Notes: a model not told the origin generated them from the letters alone. A stretch of DNA of 64,000 bases from Fimbriimonadaceae bacterium (GCA_020847855.1 JADLBH010000003.1:1-64000), one strand, 5' to 3'; shown: positions 33,474-42,320, numbered from the stretch's first letter. Translations and numbers: made by a program.

Positions 33474-33476
33474 ACT
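33471..33476 (+). promoter_or_regulatory. Candidate -10 (TAGACT) of the DinB gene, leaderless spacing
   Basis: TAGACT, which begins with the symporter's own stop codon, ends exactly 6 nt before ATG 33483. Confidence 0.5.
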
Positions 33477-33482
33477 GCAGTG

Positions 33483-33902
33483 ATGGACGCAACGACGCTC
33501 TTCCAATCTCAGGCCGATGCGGTGGGCAAGCAGCTCGACGCCTGCTTCGCAGGATTGTCGGATTCCACGATGGCGGAGTCCCCCGGAGGCGAGCGAATGT
33601 CGCCCTCTACCACCCTCGCCCACTTGACCGAAGCCTATATCGCGCTGCAAAAGGGTCTGCGAGGGGAAGAGCACGAATGGGGCACGTTCCAGTCTGCCGA
33701 CCCAAGCCCGGCTGGCATGCTCGCCAGCATGAAGGAGGAACGAGCGCGAGCGGTCGCAGGAGTAGTCAACACCGGCTCCGAGAAGGCCCTTCAGGACGGC
33801 ACCGCGTACATCCTGCTCCACGACGCATATCACGTCGGGCAGCTCTGCGCTCACCGTATGCAGGCCGACCCAGATTGGGACGCATACTCGATTTATTCTT
33901 GA
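33483..33902 (+). CDS. DinB-family (YfiT-like) four-helix protein
   Basis: A 139-residue helical-bundle protein. His residues in STTLAHLTEAY and in ILLHDAYHVGQLCAHRM occupy the family's metal-ligand positions. DinB-like proteins include bacillithiol S-transferases and metal-dependent hydrolases; this one is not assignable further. ATG 33483 is preferred to the overlapping GTG 33480 on the basis of promoter spacing. It lies 7 bp after the symporter stop. Confidence 0.85.
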   Translation: MDATTLFQSQADAVGKQLDACFAGLSDSTMAESPGGERMSPSTTLAHLTEAYIALQKGLRGEEHEWGTFQSADPSPAGMLASMKEERARAVAGVVNTGSEKALQDGTAYILLHDAYHVGQLCAHRMQADPDWDAYSIYS

Positions 33903-33911
33903 TCGCGCGAG

Positions 33912-33917
33912 TAGAAT
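33912..33917 (+). promoter_or_regulatory. Candidate -10 (TAGAAT) of the CADD/TenA-like gene
   Basis: GAGTAGAAT ends 11 nt before ATG 33929. Confidence 0.45.
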
Positions 33918-33928
33918 CTGGGGCCGAG

Positions 33929-34519
33929 ATGGACATCCAAACCCGCTTCGACGCCGTCATCGCCCAGTACGACCTGCTCCAGCACCCCTTCTACCAGGCA
34001 TGGACCATGGGGAAGCTGCCCGTGGAAGCTCTCCGAGACTATTCCAACGATTGGGCTAGCTTCATCGGGCTCGTGCCCAAGGGTTGGCGGTGCTGCGGGG
34101 AAGAGGCGATCGCGAACGAAGAGGTCGAGCACCGAGGGCTTTGGGAGGACTTCGCACAAGGACTCGGAGTTACGACAGGCCCGGCGAAGGCCGAAGGCGC
34201 CAAGGCTCTCGCCCAAACCGTGGACGCCTACTTCGAGTCCCCGGTGACTGCGTTGGGCTCCTTGTATGCGTTCGAGGCCCAGCAGCCCCACACCTCAGCT
34301 TCGAAGCTCCAAGGGTTGAAGGATCACTACTCGCTCCCCGAGAGCGCGCACGTGTACTTCCAGGTCCATGAGACGGACTTCGAAGAGCCCGCCCTTCTCA
34401 TGGAGCGGATCCTCGCGCTGAGCCCAACGGAGCAGGAGACTGCGCTCGCCTCGTGCGAGGCCACCGCCAAGGCCCTATGGGAAGGGCTCACCAGCCTCTA
34501 CGAACCCTACGAGGCATGA
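33929..34519 (+). CDS. CADD/TenA/PqqC-like haem-oxygenase-fold oxidoreductase
   Basis: A 196-residue all-helical protein. LLQHPFYQAWTMGKLPVEAL, EEAIANEEVEHRGLWEDFAQ, SLYAFEAQQPHTSASKLQGL and YFQVHETDFEE contain the Glu and His residues that ligate a di-metal site in the CADD family, whose chlamydial member takes part in p-aminobenzoate formation. A start at 33929 aligns with the family N-terminus. Its substrate here is unknown; no pqq or thiamine gene is near. It converges on the response-regulator gene with a 6-bp gap. Confidence 0.82.
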   Translation: MDIQTRFDAVIAQYDLLQHPFYQAWTMGKLPVEALRDYSNDWASFIGLVPKGWRCCGEEAIANEEVEHRGLWEDFAQGLGVTTGPAKAEGAKALAQTVDAYFESPVTALGSLYAFEAQQPHTSASKLQGLKDHYSLPESAHVYFQVHETDFEEPALLMERILALSPTEQETALASCEATAKALWEGLTSLYEPYEA

Positions 34520-34525
34520 CCGCTG

Positions 34526-35209
34526 TCAGGCGCAGAGCCGGTAACCGTATCCGCGGATCGTCTCGACGGCGGCGGTCGCGCCAGCCTGCTCGAGCTTCTT
34601 TCGCAAGCGGTAAATCGTGACCTCGAGTGTGTTCGAGGCGAACTCGATGTCGTAGCCCCATACCGAGGTGAAGGCTCGATCCCTGGAAACGGCACGGCCC
34701 GCGTTCTCGGCGAGGTAGGCCAAGAGTTGGTATTCCTTCTCGGTAAGTGTGAGCCCGGTGATCCCGACGGAGGCCTTCCGGGCCGGGAGGTCGAGCCGGA
34801 GGTTCCCCACCTCGATCCATTTAGGCTGAGCCGCCTCGGCGCTTGCGAGGCCTCGCCGGAGGAGGGAGCGTACGCGCGCGAGGAGCTCGGCGCCATCGAA
34901 CGGCTTCACCAGGTAGTCGTCCGCGCCGCTATCGAGACCAGCGACCTTGTCGCTGCTCCCGCTCCGTGAGGTCACCATGAGGATGGGGAGGCTTGCCACC
35001 TTGCGAACGCGCCGACACAACGCCATTCCGTCCCCGTCGGGCAACCCGAGATCCAAGATGAGGAGATCTGGCTGGGATCCGCGGAGGAGCCTCACGGCCG
35101 ACTCGAAGTCCAGCGCCGCGTCCACTCCGTAGCCCTCGCGCTGCAGGAGCGTAGTGATGCCTTGAACGATGAACCTATCGTCGTCAACCACCATGATGCG
35201 GGTCTTCAT
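34526..35209 (-). CDS. OmpR-type response regulator
   Basis: A 227-residue regulator: receiver domain (1-118) with acidic pocket VVDDDRF, phospho-acceptor Asp in LLILDLGLPDGDG, and Lys in YLVKPFD; winged-helix DNA-binding domain (about 130-227) with LTEKEYQLLAYLAENAGRAV and TLEVTIYRLRKKL, ending in GYGYRLCA. ATG 35209 overlaps the last 4 nt of the histidine kinase gene (ATGA), so the pair is translated together. Target genes are not evident. Confidence 0.95.
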   Translation of the reverse strand: MKTRIMVVDDDRFIVQGITTLLQREGYGVDAALDFESAVRLLRGSQPDLLILDLGLPDGDGMALCRRVRKVASLPILMVTSRSGSSDKVAGLDSGADDYLVKPFDGAELLARVRSLLRRGLASAEAAQPKWIEVGNLRLDLPARKASVGITGLTLTEKEYQLLAYLAENAGRAVSRDRAFTSVWGYDIEFASNTLEVTIYRLRKKLEQAGATAAVETIRGYGYRLCA

Positions 35210-36789
35210 AGGGCAGGGAACCCAAGTACGAAGGTCGAGCCGTGCGCAGAAGTGTGCAAGAGAGAAACGCTCCCGGCGTGGTCTTCTGCGATCCTCCGGC
35301 AACTATAGAGGCCGAGACCGAATCCATCGGGCCTGGTGCTGGTGAAAGGTTTGAACAAGTCGGCACGAACCTGCTCTGGCACTCCACGACCTTGGTCGCG
35401 GATACTGATTTTGGCTTGGCGGTTTTCCAGCGCGAGCGAGACCGTGATCGCACCGCCGTACGGCATCGCCTGGATCGCATTGAGCACCAGGTTGACAAGG
35501 GCCAGCTCGACTTGGCCCGGCTCGCACCGCACCTGGATGGCCTCGGGCGGGGCGGCGAACCGAATCTCGACGCCGTGCTGGTGGGCGAAGGCACTGAGCA
35601 GGGTCACGGTTCTTTGGACGAGATCGGTGAGGTCGGCTGGGACGTGAGAGGTCTCCCGCGGCCTCGCATAGGAGAGCAGCTTGTTCGCCAAGAGGACGAA
35701 CCGGTCCAGCTGCTCCTTTACGGTGTGGAGGGTCTCGATCGGTCGGTCACTCCCGGTCTCGATGACGAGCGAGACGGCGGCGAGGATGTTGCGGATGTCG
35801 TGGGCCACGGTGGCGGCCAGCGACCCGGTGATCGCGAGCTTCTCGCTCTCTACCAGCTTCTGCTGGGCGTGCTCGAGGCTCCTCGAAGTCACATCGAGGT
35901 CGCGCTTCAGGAGATTGAGCTGCTGCATTCGGTCGAGCTCCGCGCTCAGCTTCATCGCTACGGCGCCCATGAAGGCAACGACCTGGTCGTGGATGAGCTC
36001 CTCCGACCGGTCGTCCAAGACGCAGAAGGAACCGATAACCCTGCCCAGGGGGTCGTGGATCGGCACGCCGACGTATCGGGTCAAGCCCACCTGGACCGGC
36101 AGCAGATCCCGCGTCTCGGCGCTCGCTCGGCCATCTTGGACGACGAACGGAGCGTTTCTTTCAGTACAGAACTGGCAATAGGTGGAATGGATGGGGACGG
36201 TCTCCAAATCCCGCACCGAGTCGGCTGGCCCACCAATCGCGATAAACCGCATGACGTCGTCTTCCTGAAGCAGGAGGGAGCAGACCGACCGGAAGTGCTC
36301 GCCCACGGTTTCCACGACCCGCTGGCAGACGGTACTGGGATCCTGATCGTGCATGAGGGCGATGTTCTCCAGAAGTTCGGTGAGCCTGCGGCGCCGCACG
36401 ATCCCGCTCACGTCCTGGAACGTCCATAGCCGGGCTATGGGCCCGCCGTCCTCTCCGAAGACCGGTGCCGTGTACCGCCTCACGTATTGCTCGGGAAAGT
36501 TGAGTTGGAGTTCGTCCTCCTGGACTCGCAAGGGGTCGCGGTAGACCTCTTCGAGGTTCGTCGCCCACTCTTGGTGATCGAGGATCCGGTGCTGGACCAT
36601 CCGCCTGACCTCGAGGACCCCGCTCCGGACGACCTTCTCGTGCTCGATCCCGAAGATCTCGCCCATTCGACGGTTGCAGGCTAGGGCCACATGGTCCAAA
36701 TCGGTGAGTAGGACGCCTGCGTCGCTGGAGGCCAAGATAGACGAGAGCAACCGCTCTGCGAGCGGAACAAAGTCCGCGCGAAGGGCCAC
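35206..36789 (-). CDS. Sensor histidine kinase with PAS and GAF domains, cytoplasmic
   Basis: A 527-residue kinase without transmembrane helices. PAS about 10-125 (SSDAGVLLTDLDHVALACNR), GAF about 140-290 (containing QFCTERNAPFVVQDG), a coiled coil (about 285-320), a HisKA-like helix pair with phospho-acceptor His in LAATVAHDIRNILAA, and an HATPase domain with NLVLNAIQAMP (N box), RDQGRGVPEQ (G1) and FGLGLYSCRRI (G2). The sensed signal is likely a small molecule or redox state bound by PAS/GAF. GTG 36789 starts it behind CGGAGTGAG. It partners the overlapping OmpR regulator. Confidence 0.94.
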   Translation of the reverse strand: MALRADFVPLAERLLSSILASSDAGVLLTDLDHVALACNRRMGEIFGIEHEKVVRSGVLEVRRMVQHRILDHQEWATNLEEVYRDPLRVQEDELQLNFPEQYVRRYTAPVFGEDGGPIARLWTFQDVSGIVRRRRLTELLENIALMHDQDPSTVCQRVVETVGEHFRSVCSLLLQEDDVMRFIAIGGPADSVRDLETVPIHSTYCQFCTERNAPFVVQDGRASAETRDLLPVQVGLTRYVGVPIHDPLGRVIGSFCVLDDRSEELIHDQVVAFMGAVAMKLSAELDRMQQLNLLKRDLDVTSRSLEHAQQKLVESEKLAITGSLAATVAHDIRNILAAVSLVIETGSDRPIETLHTVKEQLDRFVLLANKLLSYARPRETSHVPADLTDLVQRTVTLLSAFAHQHGVEIRFAAPPEAIQVRCEPGQVELALVNLVLNAIQAMPYGGAITVSLALENRQAKISIRDQGRGVPEQVRADLFKPFTSTRPDGFGLGLYSCRRIAEDHAGSVSLLHTSAHGSTFVLGFPAL

Positions 36790-36903
36790 GGGCTCACTCC
36801 GAAGAAATTGACGTGCGGGTTCGATACCTATCAGTCTCCCAAGCAGGCAGAAAAGTTCACTGCGTGATCCAGGTGACCTAGGTTACTTCCTGAACCCTGC
36901 TGG

Positions 36904-36909
36904 TACGCT
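36904..36909 (+). promoter_or_regulatory. Candidate -10 (TACGCT) of the DUF2202 gene, leaderless spacing
   Basis: CTGGTACGCT (extended -10 TGG) ends exactly 6 nt before ATG 36916. Confidence 0.55.
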
Positions 36910-36915
36910 TCCGGA

Positions 36916-37626
36916 ATGATCACACGGAGACCCCTGGTTGCCCTTCTTGCTCTCGGTGCGCTTTATGGCTGTTCTCCACCGGGGTCCTCGTCGCCAGGAG
37001 CCGAGAACCGCACCGACGCGGCGGAGCGGAAAAGCTCGAAGGTTCTCTCCACGGCCGCGATCGGCAGCATAGAGAGCCGTGCAACCCCGATCCCTGAGCC
37101 AGCCCCGGAGAGTTCCCCAACTAGCTCTCGCCCCACGACCCCGGAAGCCTATCTCCACCTTTTCAACGCCGAGCGCGTCGCTGCGGACGTCTTCGAGGCC
37201 TTGTCTAAGAAGTGGGGCGGAAGGCCGTTCGGCAAGCTCGCCGAAGCCGAGGCGACCCACGTAGTAGCGGTCGGACGGATCTTGGGACGGACAGGGAACT
37301 CCTCCACCATCATCGAGCAGGGCAAGTACTCGATGCCGGAGTTCCAGGCACTCTACGACGCCATGGTCAAGCGCGGTTCGGTCTCCTTGGAGGAAGCCTT
37401 GAGCGCGGGGGCCGAGCTGGAAGAGATGAGCCTGCGCGACCTCCAAGCATGGCGCACGGAAGAGAAGGGCACCGAAGCGCGCAAGGTGTTCGATGCGCTG
37501 ATCCAAGGCTCGGCGAACCACCTCCAGGCGTGTCTCGAAGGTCGGAAGGCACTAGGGTTGAAGGAATACGTGCCCAAGTACCTCTCGGCCGAAGATTTCA
37601 CGAAGTACGCCGGGGGATCGAAGTAG
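36916..37626 (+). CDS. DUF2202-domain lipoprotein (ferritin-like)
   Basis: A 236-residue protein with a lipobox (GALYGC, Cys about 19), a Ser/Pro-rich linker to about 75, and a ferritin-like DUF2202 domain. AYLHLFNAERVAADVFEALS, AEATHVVAVGRIL, YDAMVKRGSVSLEEALSAGA, EMSLRDLQAW and QGSANHLQACLEG hold the repeated Glu/His residues expected of a helical di-metal bundle. A role in metal binding or oxidative stress in the periplasm is plausible but unproven. Its stop lies 3 nt before the tRNA-Leu gene on the other strand. Confidence 0.85.
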   Translation: MITRRPLVALLALGALYGCSPPGSSSPGAENRTDAAERKSSKVLSTAAIGSIESRATPIPEPAPESSPTSSRPTTPEAYLHLFNAERVAADVFEALSKKWGGRPFGKLAEAEATHVVAVGRILGRTGNSSTIIEQGKYSMPEFQALYDAMVKRGSVSLEEALSAGAELEEMSLRDLQAWRTEEKGTEARKVFDALIQGSANHLQACLEGRKALGLKEYVPKYLSAEDFTKYAGGSK

Positions 37627-37629
37627 CCT

Positions 37630-37714
37630 TGGTGGGCAAGGAGGGACTCGAACCCTCACGTCTTGCGACACTGGAACCTAAATCCAGCGCGTCTACCAGT
37701 TCCGCCACTCGCCC
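37630..37714 (-). tRNA. tRNA-Leu (anticodon TAG)
   Basis: A class II tRNA with acceptor GGGCGAG/CTTGCCC, D arm with TGGCGGAACTGGTAGACGC, anticodon stem CTGGA/TCCAG with loop TTTAGGT, a long variable arm, and T arm GAGGG-TTCGAGT-CCCTC. CCA is encoded at 37632-37630. Confidence 0.97.
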
Positions 37715-37724
37715 GAGCTCTTCG

Positions 37725-37730
37725 AGGCTA
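37725..37730 (-). promoter_or_regulatory. Candidate -10 (TAGCCT) of tRNA-Leu
   Basis: AGGTAGCCT on the minus strand ends 10 nt before the mature tRNA 5' end, the same distance as TATAAT before tRNA-Thr. Confidence 0.5.
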
Positions 37731-37792
37731 CCTCTTGGCGACCGGGCGCGGAGGGTCGGCGAGCGGGACGCAGGGGAGCGATTGAACCGGCA

Positions 37793-38347
37793 ATGAATCG
37801 TTGTGACTGGGCCAAGGAGTCTCCTGAGACGGAGTACCACGATCACGAGTGGGGCGTGCCGACCCGTTCGGAGCGGGAGATGTTCGAGCACCTGTGCCTC
37901 GAAGCGGCACAGTGCGGGCTGAGCTGGCGGCTCGTCCTGCTTCGTCGCAACGCCTACCGGGAGGCGTTCTACAACTTCGACATCGAGCGAGTGGCGGCGA
38001 TCGGCGAGCGCGAGCTCGAGCACATCCTCGCGGAGAGCGGGATCGTGAAGAATAGACCCAAGGCTTGGGCCGTTGTACACAATGCAAGAGTGCTCTTGGA
38101 ACATCGGGCGGACATCCCTTGTCTCGCTAGGTGGATGTGGGGCTTCGTTGGAGACGAGCCGCGGGTGAACCACTGGAAGCGGGGTTGCGACGTGCCTGCA
38201 AGCACAGATACTTCTTTGGAGTTGAGCAGGGCCATGAAGCGGCTCGGGTTCAAGTTTGTGGGCCCGACCACGCTCTACGCCCATATGCAAGCGTGCGGGA
38301 TGGTGAACGATCACCTCGTCTCGTGCTTCCGATACTTGGAGGTCTAG
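37793..38347 (+). CDS. tag: DNA-3-methyladenine glycosylase I
   Basis: A 184-residue helix-hairpin-helix glycosylase excising 3-methyladenine. Zinc ligands are Cys4 (MNRCDWA), His17 (DHEWG region) and the C-terminal HLVSC pair. The substrate pocket is formed by QCGLSWRLVLLRRNAYREAF (usually GLSW..) and the HhH by ESGIVKNRPKAWAVVHNA. Length matches Tag. It is followed 4 bp later by an ATP-grasp gene, so both may share a transcript; no clear -10 is visible in front. Confidence 0.94.
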   Translation: MNRCDWAKESPETEYHDHEWGVPTRSEREMFEHLCLEAAQCGLSWRLVLLRRNAYREAFYNFDIERVAAIGERELEHILAESGIVKNRPKAWAVVHNARVLLEHRADIPCLARWMWGFVGDEPRVNHWKRGCDVPASTDTSLELSRAMKRLGFKFVGPTTLYAHMQACGMVNDHLVSCFRYLEV

Positions 38348-38351
38348 GAGA

Positions 38352-39233
38352 ATGAACAGCCTAAGGATCGGGTTGGCCACTTCGGTGATCAAGACGGAGC
38401 ACGACCCTGACGAAGCCATCCAGCTTCAGGCGTTCGCCTCGGCCGGACACGCCGTGGAGATGGTGGCGTGGGACGACGAAGACGCGGACGTCTCACGGTT
38501 CGACGTAATCGTTCTACGCTCCACATGGAACTATCCCATGGATCCGCAAGGGTTCCTCTCGTGGTGCCACAGGGTATCGAGCGTAGCGACCCTCGTGAAC
38601 CCGCTCCCCGCAGTTCGCTGGAACATTGACAAGGTCTACTTGACCGAGCTCCGGGCCCACGGGGTTGCGACCGTTCCAAGTGTCTACTTTGAGCGCGGGC
38701 AGAGGACGGTCGTCTCCAAGCTTTTCGACGACTGGGGTGCCGTGGTCGTCAAGCCACGAATCTCGGCGGGCTCGCTCTATACGAAACGGTTCGACCCTGG
38801 CTCGGAGGAGGAATGCCAGAAGTACTTGAACGCGCACGTAGCCGAGCGGGCGATGATGGTGCAGCCCTTTCTTGCAGGCGTGGAGACCCTTTTGGAGCAT
38901 TGTCTCATCGTGATCGGCGGGAACACGACGCACGCGATCGCCAAACAGCCTCGGTTCTCCGATGGGACCGAATCGGTTGGCGCGGCGTTGGAACCCTCAG
39001 AGTTCGAGCGGTCACTCGCCACGCGGGTGATTGCGTCGCTCCCATTCCCGGTGAGCTACGCCCGAATTGACCTCATGCCGGACGAGGACGGCGACCCCTT
39101 GGTTTCCGAGGTCGAGCTCATTGAGCCTTCCTTATTCTTCGCGCAGAACCCAGCGGCCCTGGACACGTTCGTCGAGACGGTTGTTCGCTATGCAAGGGAC
39201 CGCAAGGGCATGTTCGATTGGCCGGGCCGTTAG
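38352..39233 (+). CDS. ATP-grasp ligase, DcsG/RimK-like
   Basis: A 293-residue ATP-grasp enzyme forming a C-N bond through an acyl phosphate. FDVIVLRSTWNYPMDPQGFL, LVNPLPAVRWNIDKVYLTEL, AVVVKPRISAGSL, RAMMVQPFLAGVETLLEHCL and SEVELIEPSLFF correspond to the N-lobe, the ATP-binding loop, and Mg ligands. The arrangement is closest to the cycloserine-pathway DcsG type and related glutathione-synthetase-like proteins. The substrate is unknown. GTCTAGGAGA precedes the ATG. The stop overlaps the next convergent gene by 4 nt. Confidence 0.85.
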   Translation: MNSLRIGLATSVIKTEHDPDEAIQLQAFASAGHAVEMVAWDDEDADVSRFDVIVLRSTWNYPMDPQGFLSWCHRVSSVATLVNPLPAVRWNIDKVYLTELRAHGVATVPSVYFERGQRTVVSKLFDDWGAVVVKPRISAGSLYTKRFDPGSEEECQKYLNAHVAERAMMVQPFLAGVETLLEHCLIVIGGNTTHAIAKQPRFSDGTESVGAALEPSEFERSLATRVIASLPFPVSYARIDLMPDEDGDPLVSEVELIEPSLFFAQNPAALDTFVETVVRYARDRKGMFDWPGR

Positions 39234-39736
39234 TCCGCCGATGCCGACGCGGTGAGTGTCACGGCTTCCGGTCGAACCTCGATGGACTGAATGCTAGTCG
39301 GGATCGGGAGGGTCGCGGAGTCGAGAAGGGGGTTGACCTTGGCGATCTCGTCCTCGATCAGGCGGCGAGCGATGGCGGGCTCCACCGAGATCACGACCGC
39401 GACCAGTTTTGCCTCGTCGTGGAGTTCCAAGGCGACCCGGACGGTGACCTCGACGGTAAGGATCAATGTCGCGATCGCCCGTACGACCACCTCCCCTCCC
39501 TCGAAGGCAACTCGGACGTTCTGAACCGAGGCTGGTACCTGGGCGGCGAGAAATCGCTCCACCGAGGCAGGGAGCAGTCGGGCGGTGATGTTCGCGCGCC
39601 CTCGCATGCCCCCTTCGACCTCGACATAGGCAACGTCGCGCGCCTCGATCTCGAGGGAGTCCACGACAAGGCCGTTCGCGAGCCGAAGGCCGGTCACTTT
39701 GGCATCAAGACCACTCAGTTCGAAGGAACTTTGCAT
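39230..39736 (-). CDS. DUF2993/LmeA-like lipid-binding-fold protein
   Basis: A 168-residue protein with alternating strands (SFELSGLDAKVTGLRLANGL; ARDVAYVEVEGGMRGRANIT; RVALELHDEAKLVAVVIS) and a central amphipathic helix (LLPASVERFLAAQV), resembling the DUF2993 (LmeA) domain, a small relative of lipid-binding TULIP proteins. No signal peptide is present, unlike exported LmeA. Function is unknown; a role with envelope lipids is speculative. It diverges from the GHL10 gene, 24 bp apart. Confidence 0.6.
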   Translation of the reverse strand: MQSSFELSGLDAKVTGLRLANGLVVDSLEIEARDVAYVEVEGGMRGRANITARLLPASVERFLAAQVPASVQNVRVAFEGGEVVVRAIATLILTVEVTVRVALELHDEAKLVAVVISVEPAIARRLIEDEIAKVNPLLDSATLPIPTSIQSIEVRPEAVTLTASASAD

Positions 39737-39748
39737 GGGGAACCCTGG

Positions 39749-39754
39749 TAGTGT
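39749..39754 (+). promoter_or_regulatory. Candidate -10 (TAGTGT) of the GHL10 gene, leaderless spacing
   Basis: CTGGTAGTGT (extended -10 TGG) ends exactly 6 nt before ATG 39761. Confidence 0.55.
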
Positions 39755-39760
39755 GGCTCA

Positions 39761-41101
39761 ATGTGGGCAGTCGGAGTGTTGGCTTTGAGCCTCGCGGGTG
39801 CCGTGCCGCCTGAACCCGTTCGGGAGTACCGAGGGGCGTGGGTGGCCACGGTGGACAACATAGACTGGCCCTCCAAGCCCGGCCTGCCCATCGAGCAGCA
39901 GCGAGAGGAGCTGCGCCAGATCGTGGCTTGCGCCAAGAGAGTCGGCTTGAACATGCTGGTCTTCCAGGTGCGCACCTCGGCGGACGCACTCTATCCGTCC
40001 GAGATCGAGCCTTCGTCATGGTTCCTCACGGGCGCTCAAGGCGAACCGATGGGTTGGGACCCGCTCGACTTCGTCGTCGAGGAGTGCCACAAGAGTGGCA
40101 TTGAGCTTCATGCTTGGATCAACCCGTTCCGGGCGGGCCACCCGGCGCAAAAGGGCCCCCACGCAGCGAGTCACGTCTCGAACACCGCCAAGCAAGGGGT
40201 CGTCGAGTATGGCAAGTACCTTTGGATGGATCCGGGCGACCCCGGACTTCGGGAGCAGACCCTGGCGGTGGCCCGCGATATCGTCGAGCGCTACGACGTG
40301 GACGGCCTCCACATTGACGACTATTTCTATCCGTACCCGACCGGCACCCCGTTCCCCGATGGGGCCTCCTATGCCCGGTACGTTTCGGCTGGGGGCACGC
40401 TCGATCTCGACTCGTGGCGAAGAGAGAACGTGGACACCCTGGTACGCGAACTAGGGGCGACGGTTCACTCGACCAAGCCGTGGGTCAAGTTTGGGATCAG
40501 CCCGTTTGGAATCTACCGCCCAGGCACTCCGGAGGGGATCAAGGCGGGCGTGGACCAATATGCCGAGCTCTACGCCGACGCCCGGAAGTGGCTTCGCGAG
40601 GGATGGTGCGACTACATGGTGCCCCAACTCTATTGGAAGCGGTCCTCCCAGGGCCAGCCCTTCGAGCCGCTCTTGGAGTGGTGGCTCGGTGAGAACGTGA
40701 AGGGCGTCCCGCTCCTGGCCGGTCAGTTCACGAGCCAGTGTGGTCCCGAGTTTGGCAAATGGCCCGCGAGCGAGATCGGGGGCCAGATCCAACTTGCGAG
40801 GGCCCATTCGGCGGCTGGGAGCGTACATTTCAGCATGAGGGCGATCCAAGGCGACTGGAACGGGGTGGCAAAGAAGCTTATGACGTTCTACCGGCTGCCT
40901 GCGATCCCGCCGATCCAAGCTCGGGCACCGGAGGGGTTTGGCCCCGAAAGGTGGGTGCTTTGGCTCGATGGGGAGACTTGGCGGCTCACGACCCCGGAGC
41001 TCGCCCCCGAAGATACCGGGACGGTTTCCCGAGTCGTGGACGCCTACGGCCGACTCGGGCCTATTCGAGGGACGGTTCGTGGAGGGGGAGCGAGACGGTG
41101 A
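39761..41101 (+). CDS. GHL10/YngK-family glycoside hydrolase, secreted
   Basis: A 446-residue TIM-barrel hydrolase with a short signal peptide (MWAVGVLALSLAGAVP). EYRGAWVATVDNIDWPSKPG is the classic start of this family, followed by MLVFQVRTSADALYPSEIEP, HAWINPFRAG, YDVDGLHIDDYFYPYP (probable acid/base or nucleophile Asp residues), KFGISPFGIYRPG and YMVPQLYWKRSS. Members act on peptidoglycan-like or other polysaccharides. The 3' end overlaps the convergent kinase gene by 41 bp. Confidence 0.9.
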   Translation: MWAVGVLALSLAGAVPPEPVREYRGAWVATVDNIDWPSKPGLPIEQQREELRQIVACAKRVGLNMLVFQVRTSADALYPSEIEPSSWFLTGAQGEPMGWDPLDFVVEECHKSGIELHAWINPFRAGHPAQKGPHAASHVSNTAKQGVVEYGKYLWMDPGDPGLREQTLAVARDIVERYDVDGLHIDDYFYPYPTGTPFPDGASYARYVSAGGTLDLDSWRRENVDTLVRELGATVHSTKPWVKFGISPFGIYRPGTPEGIKAGVDQYAELYADARKWLREGWCDYMVPQLYWKRSSQGQPFEPLLEWWLGENVKGVPLLAGQFTSQCGPEFGKWPASEIGGQIQLARAHSAAGSVHFSMRAIQGDWNGVAKKLMTFYRLPAIPPIQARAPEGFGPERWVLWLDGETWRLTTPELAPEDTGTVSRVVDAYGRLGPIRGTVRGGGARR

Positions 41102-42308
41102 ACGTGCTACCGCGGTTGAGCTCCGTAGCGACTGTCACCGTGCCACCGTGGGCTTCGGCGATGTTCCGAACGATGCTTAGACCGAGCCCGGTGCCCCCGG
41201 TCTCTCGGGATCGCGCCCGGTCCACCCGGTAGAACCGCTCGAAGATTCGGGGAACGTGCTCGCTCGCGATCCCGATGCCGGTGTCTTGGACCTGGAGAAC
41301 GGCGAGACCATCCTCGGCCGCGACCCGGATCATGACCTCGCCTTGCTGCGTATAAGCGATCGCGTTCCCGATTAGGTTGCTCGCCACCTGGGACAATTGG
41401 ACCGCATCCCCGAGCACGTGAACCCCGTCCTGGTTGGTGTTACCCAGGCTCAGCCCTTTCCTTTTCGCCACCCCCGCGAGATCGGATACGACCCTGGCGA
41501 CGACCTCGCTGAGATTCACCGGTTCCCGGGACGAGCCTCGCGTCTCCGCGCCGCTGAGAACCAGGAGATCGTCGGTGATCCGCGTCAGTCTGTCCACCTC
41601 GCTCACGATTCGTTCGAGGTGGCGGTTGGACGCTGTAGCCGAGCGGTCTTCGTCAACTAGCGACTCCGCGCTAAGCCGAATCATGGAGAGGGGCGTGCGC
41701 ACCTCGTGCGAGACGTTCGCCACGAAGTCTCGCCGAACCGCCTCCAGGCGATGGATCTGGGTGACGTCGGTGATCGCGACGAAGACCCTCTCAGCCTTGC
41801 CGAGCGGCCATGCCTGGACGCTCCCAATCCAGTCGCTCGGATGGCTAAAGTTGATCACCTGCCGCATTGCTTGGCCGTCTCTTGTCGCCTCGTGGATCAG
41901 GTCTTCGAGCTGTTGCGAGAACGTCACTGCGAGGAGCTTTCGCCCTTCTGGCTCTTCCACTCGGAACCATGAGCCCGCGGAGAGGTTCGCGAACTCCACG
42001 GTGTGCTCTCCGTTCACCAGGAAGATGACAGTGTCCAGGCCGTCCGCGAGCGCATCGAGCGCGGATCGCTGGCTCTGTACCTCCAGGCTCGCCTTGGCCT
42101 CCGCCTCGGCGTGTGCCTCTACGGCCGAGAGCGCCTCCTGCCGTTGCGAGTCCAAGGCGAACGATCCCGCGATGGCAAGGACAGCCGCCGCCGCGGCAAG
42201 GTAGGCGAGGGAGGCGCCTGCGGCACCCGTGGCTACGAGCACTGCGGTCGCCCCCGCCACAAGGGCCGAGGCAACGGTCACCGCGAGCGCGATCGGCCTG
42301 CCGTTCAC
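41061..42308 (-). CDS. PhoR-like membrane histidine kinase
   Basis: A 415-residue kinase starting at GTG 42308. Two N-terminal hydrophobic helices (about 5-50) are followed by a short coiled coil, a PAS domain (about 85-190; FLVNGEHTVEFANLSAGSWF), HisKA with the phospho-acceptor His in DFVANVSHEVRTPLSMIRLS, and an HATPase with NLIGNAIAYT, VQDTGIGIASEHVPRIFERF and GTGLGLSIVRNIA. The FERFYRVD segment is typical of PhoR/ResE kinases. No response regulator is adjacent, so its partner is elsewhere. It diverges from glnB with overlapping promoters. Confidence 0.94.
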   Translation of the reverse strand: MNGRPIALAVTVASALVAGATAVLVATGAAGASLAYLAAAAAVLAIAGSFALDSQRQEALSAVEAHAEAEAKASLEVQSQRSALDALADGLDTVIFLVNGEHTVEFANLSAGSWFRVEEPEGRKLLAVTFSQQLEDLIHEATRDGQAMRQVINFSHPSDWIGSVQAWPLGKAERVFVAITDVTQIHRLEAVRRDFVANVSHEVRTPLSMIRLSAESLVDEDRSATASNRHLERIVSEVDRLTRITDDLLVLSGAETRGSSREPVNLSEVVARVVSDLAGVAKRKGLSLGNTNQDGVHVLGDAVQLSQVASNLIGNAIAYTQQGEVMIRVAAEDGLAVLQVQDTGIGIASEHVPRIFERFYRVDRARSRETGGTGLGLSIVRNIAEAHGGTVTVATELNRGSTFTVSLPLHEPSLE

Positions 42309-42314
42309 GCCCGG

Positions 42315-42320
42315 ATTATG
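42315..42320 (-). promoter_or_regulatory. Candidate -10 (CATAAT) of the PhoR-like kinase, leaderless spacing
   Basis: CATAAT on the minus strand ends exactly 6 nt before GTG 42308 and lies 7 bp from the opposing glnB -10. Confidence 0.5.
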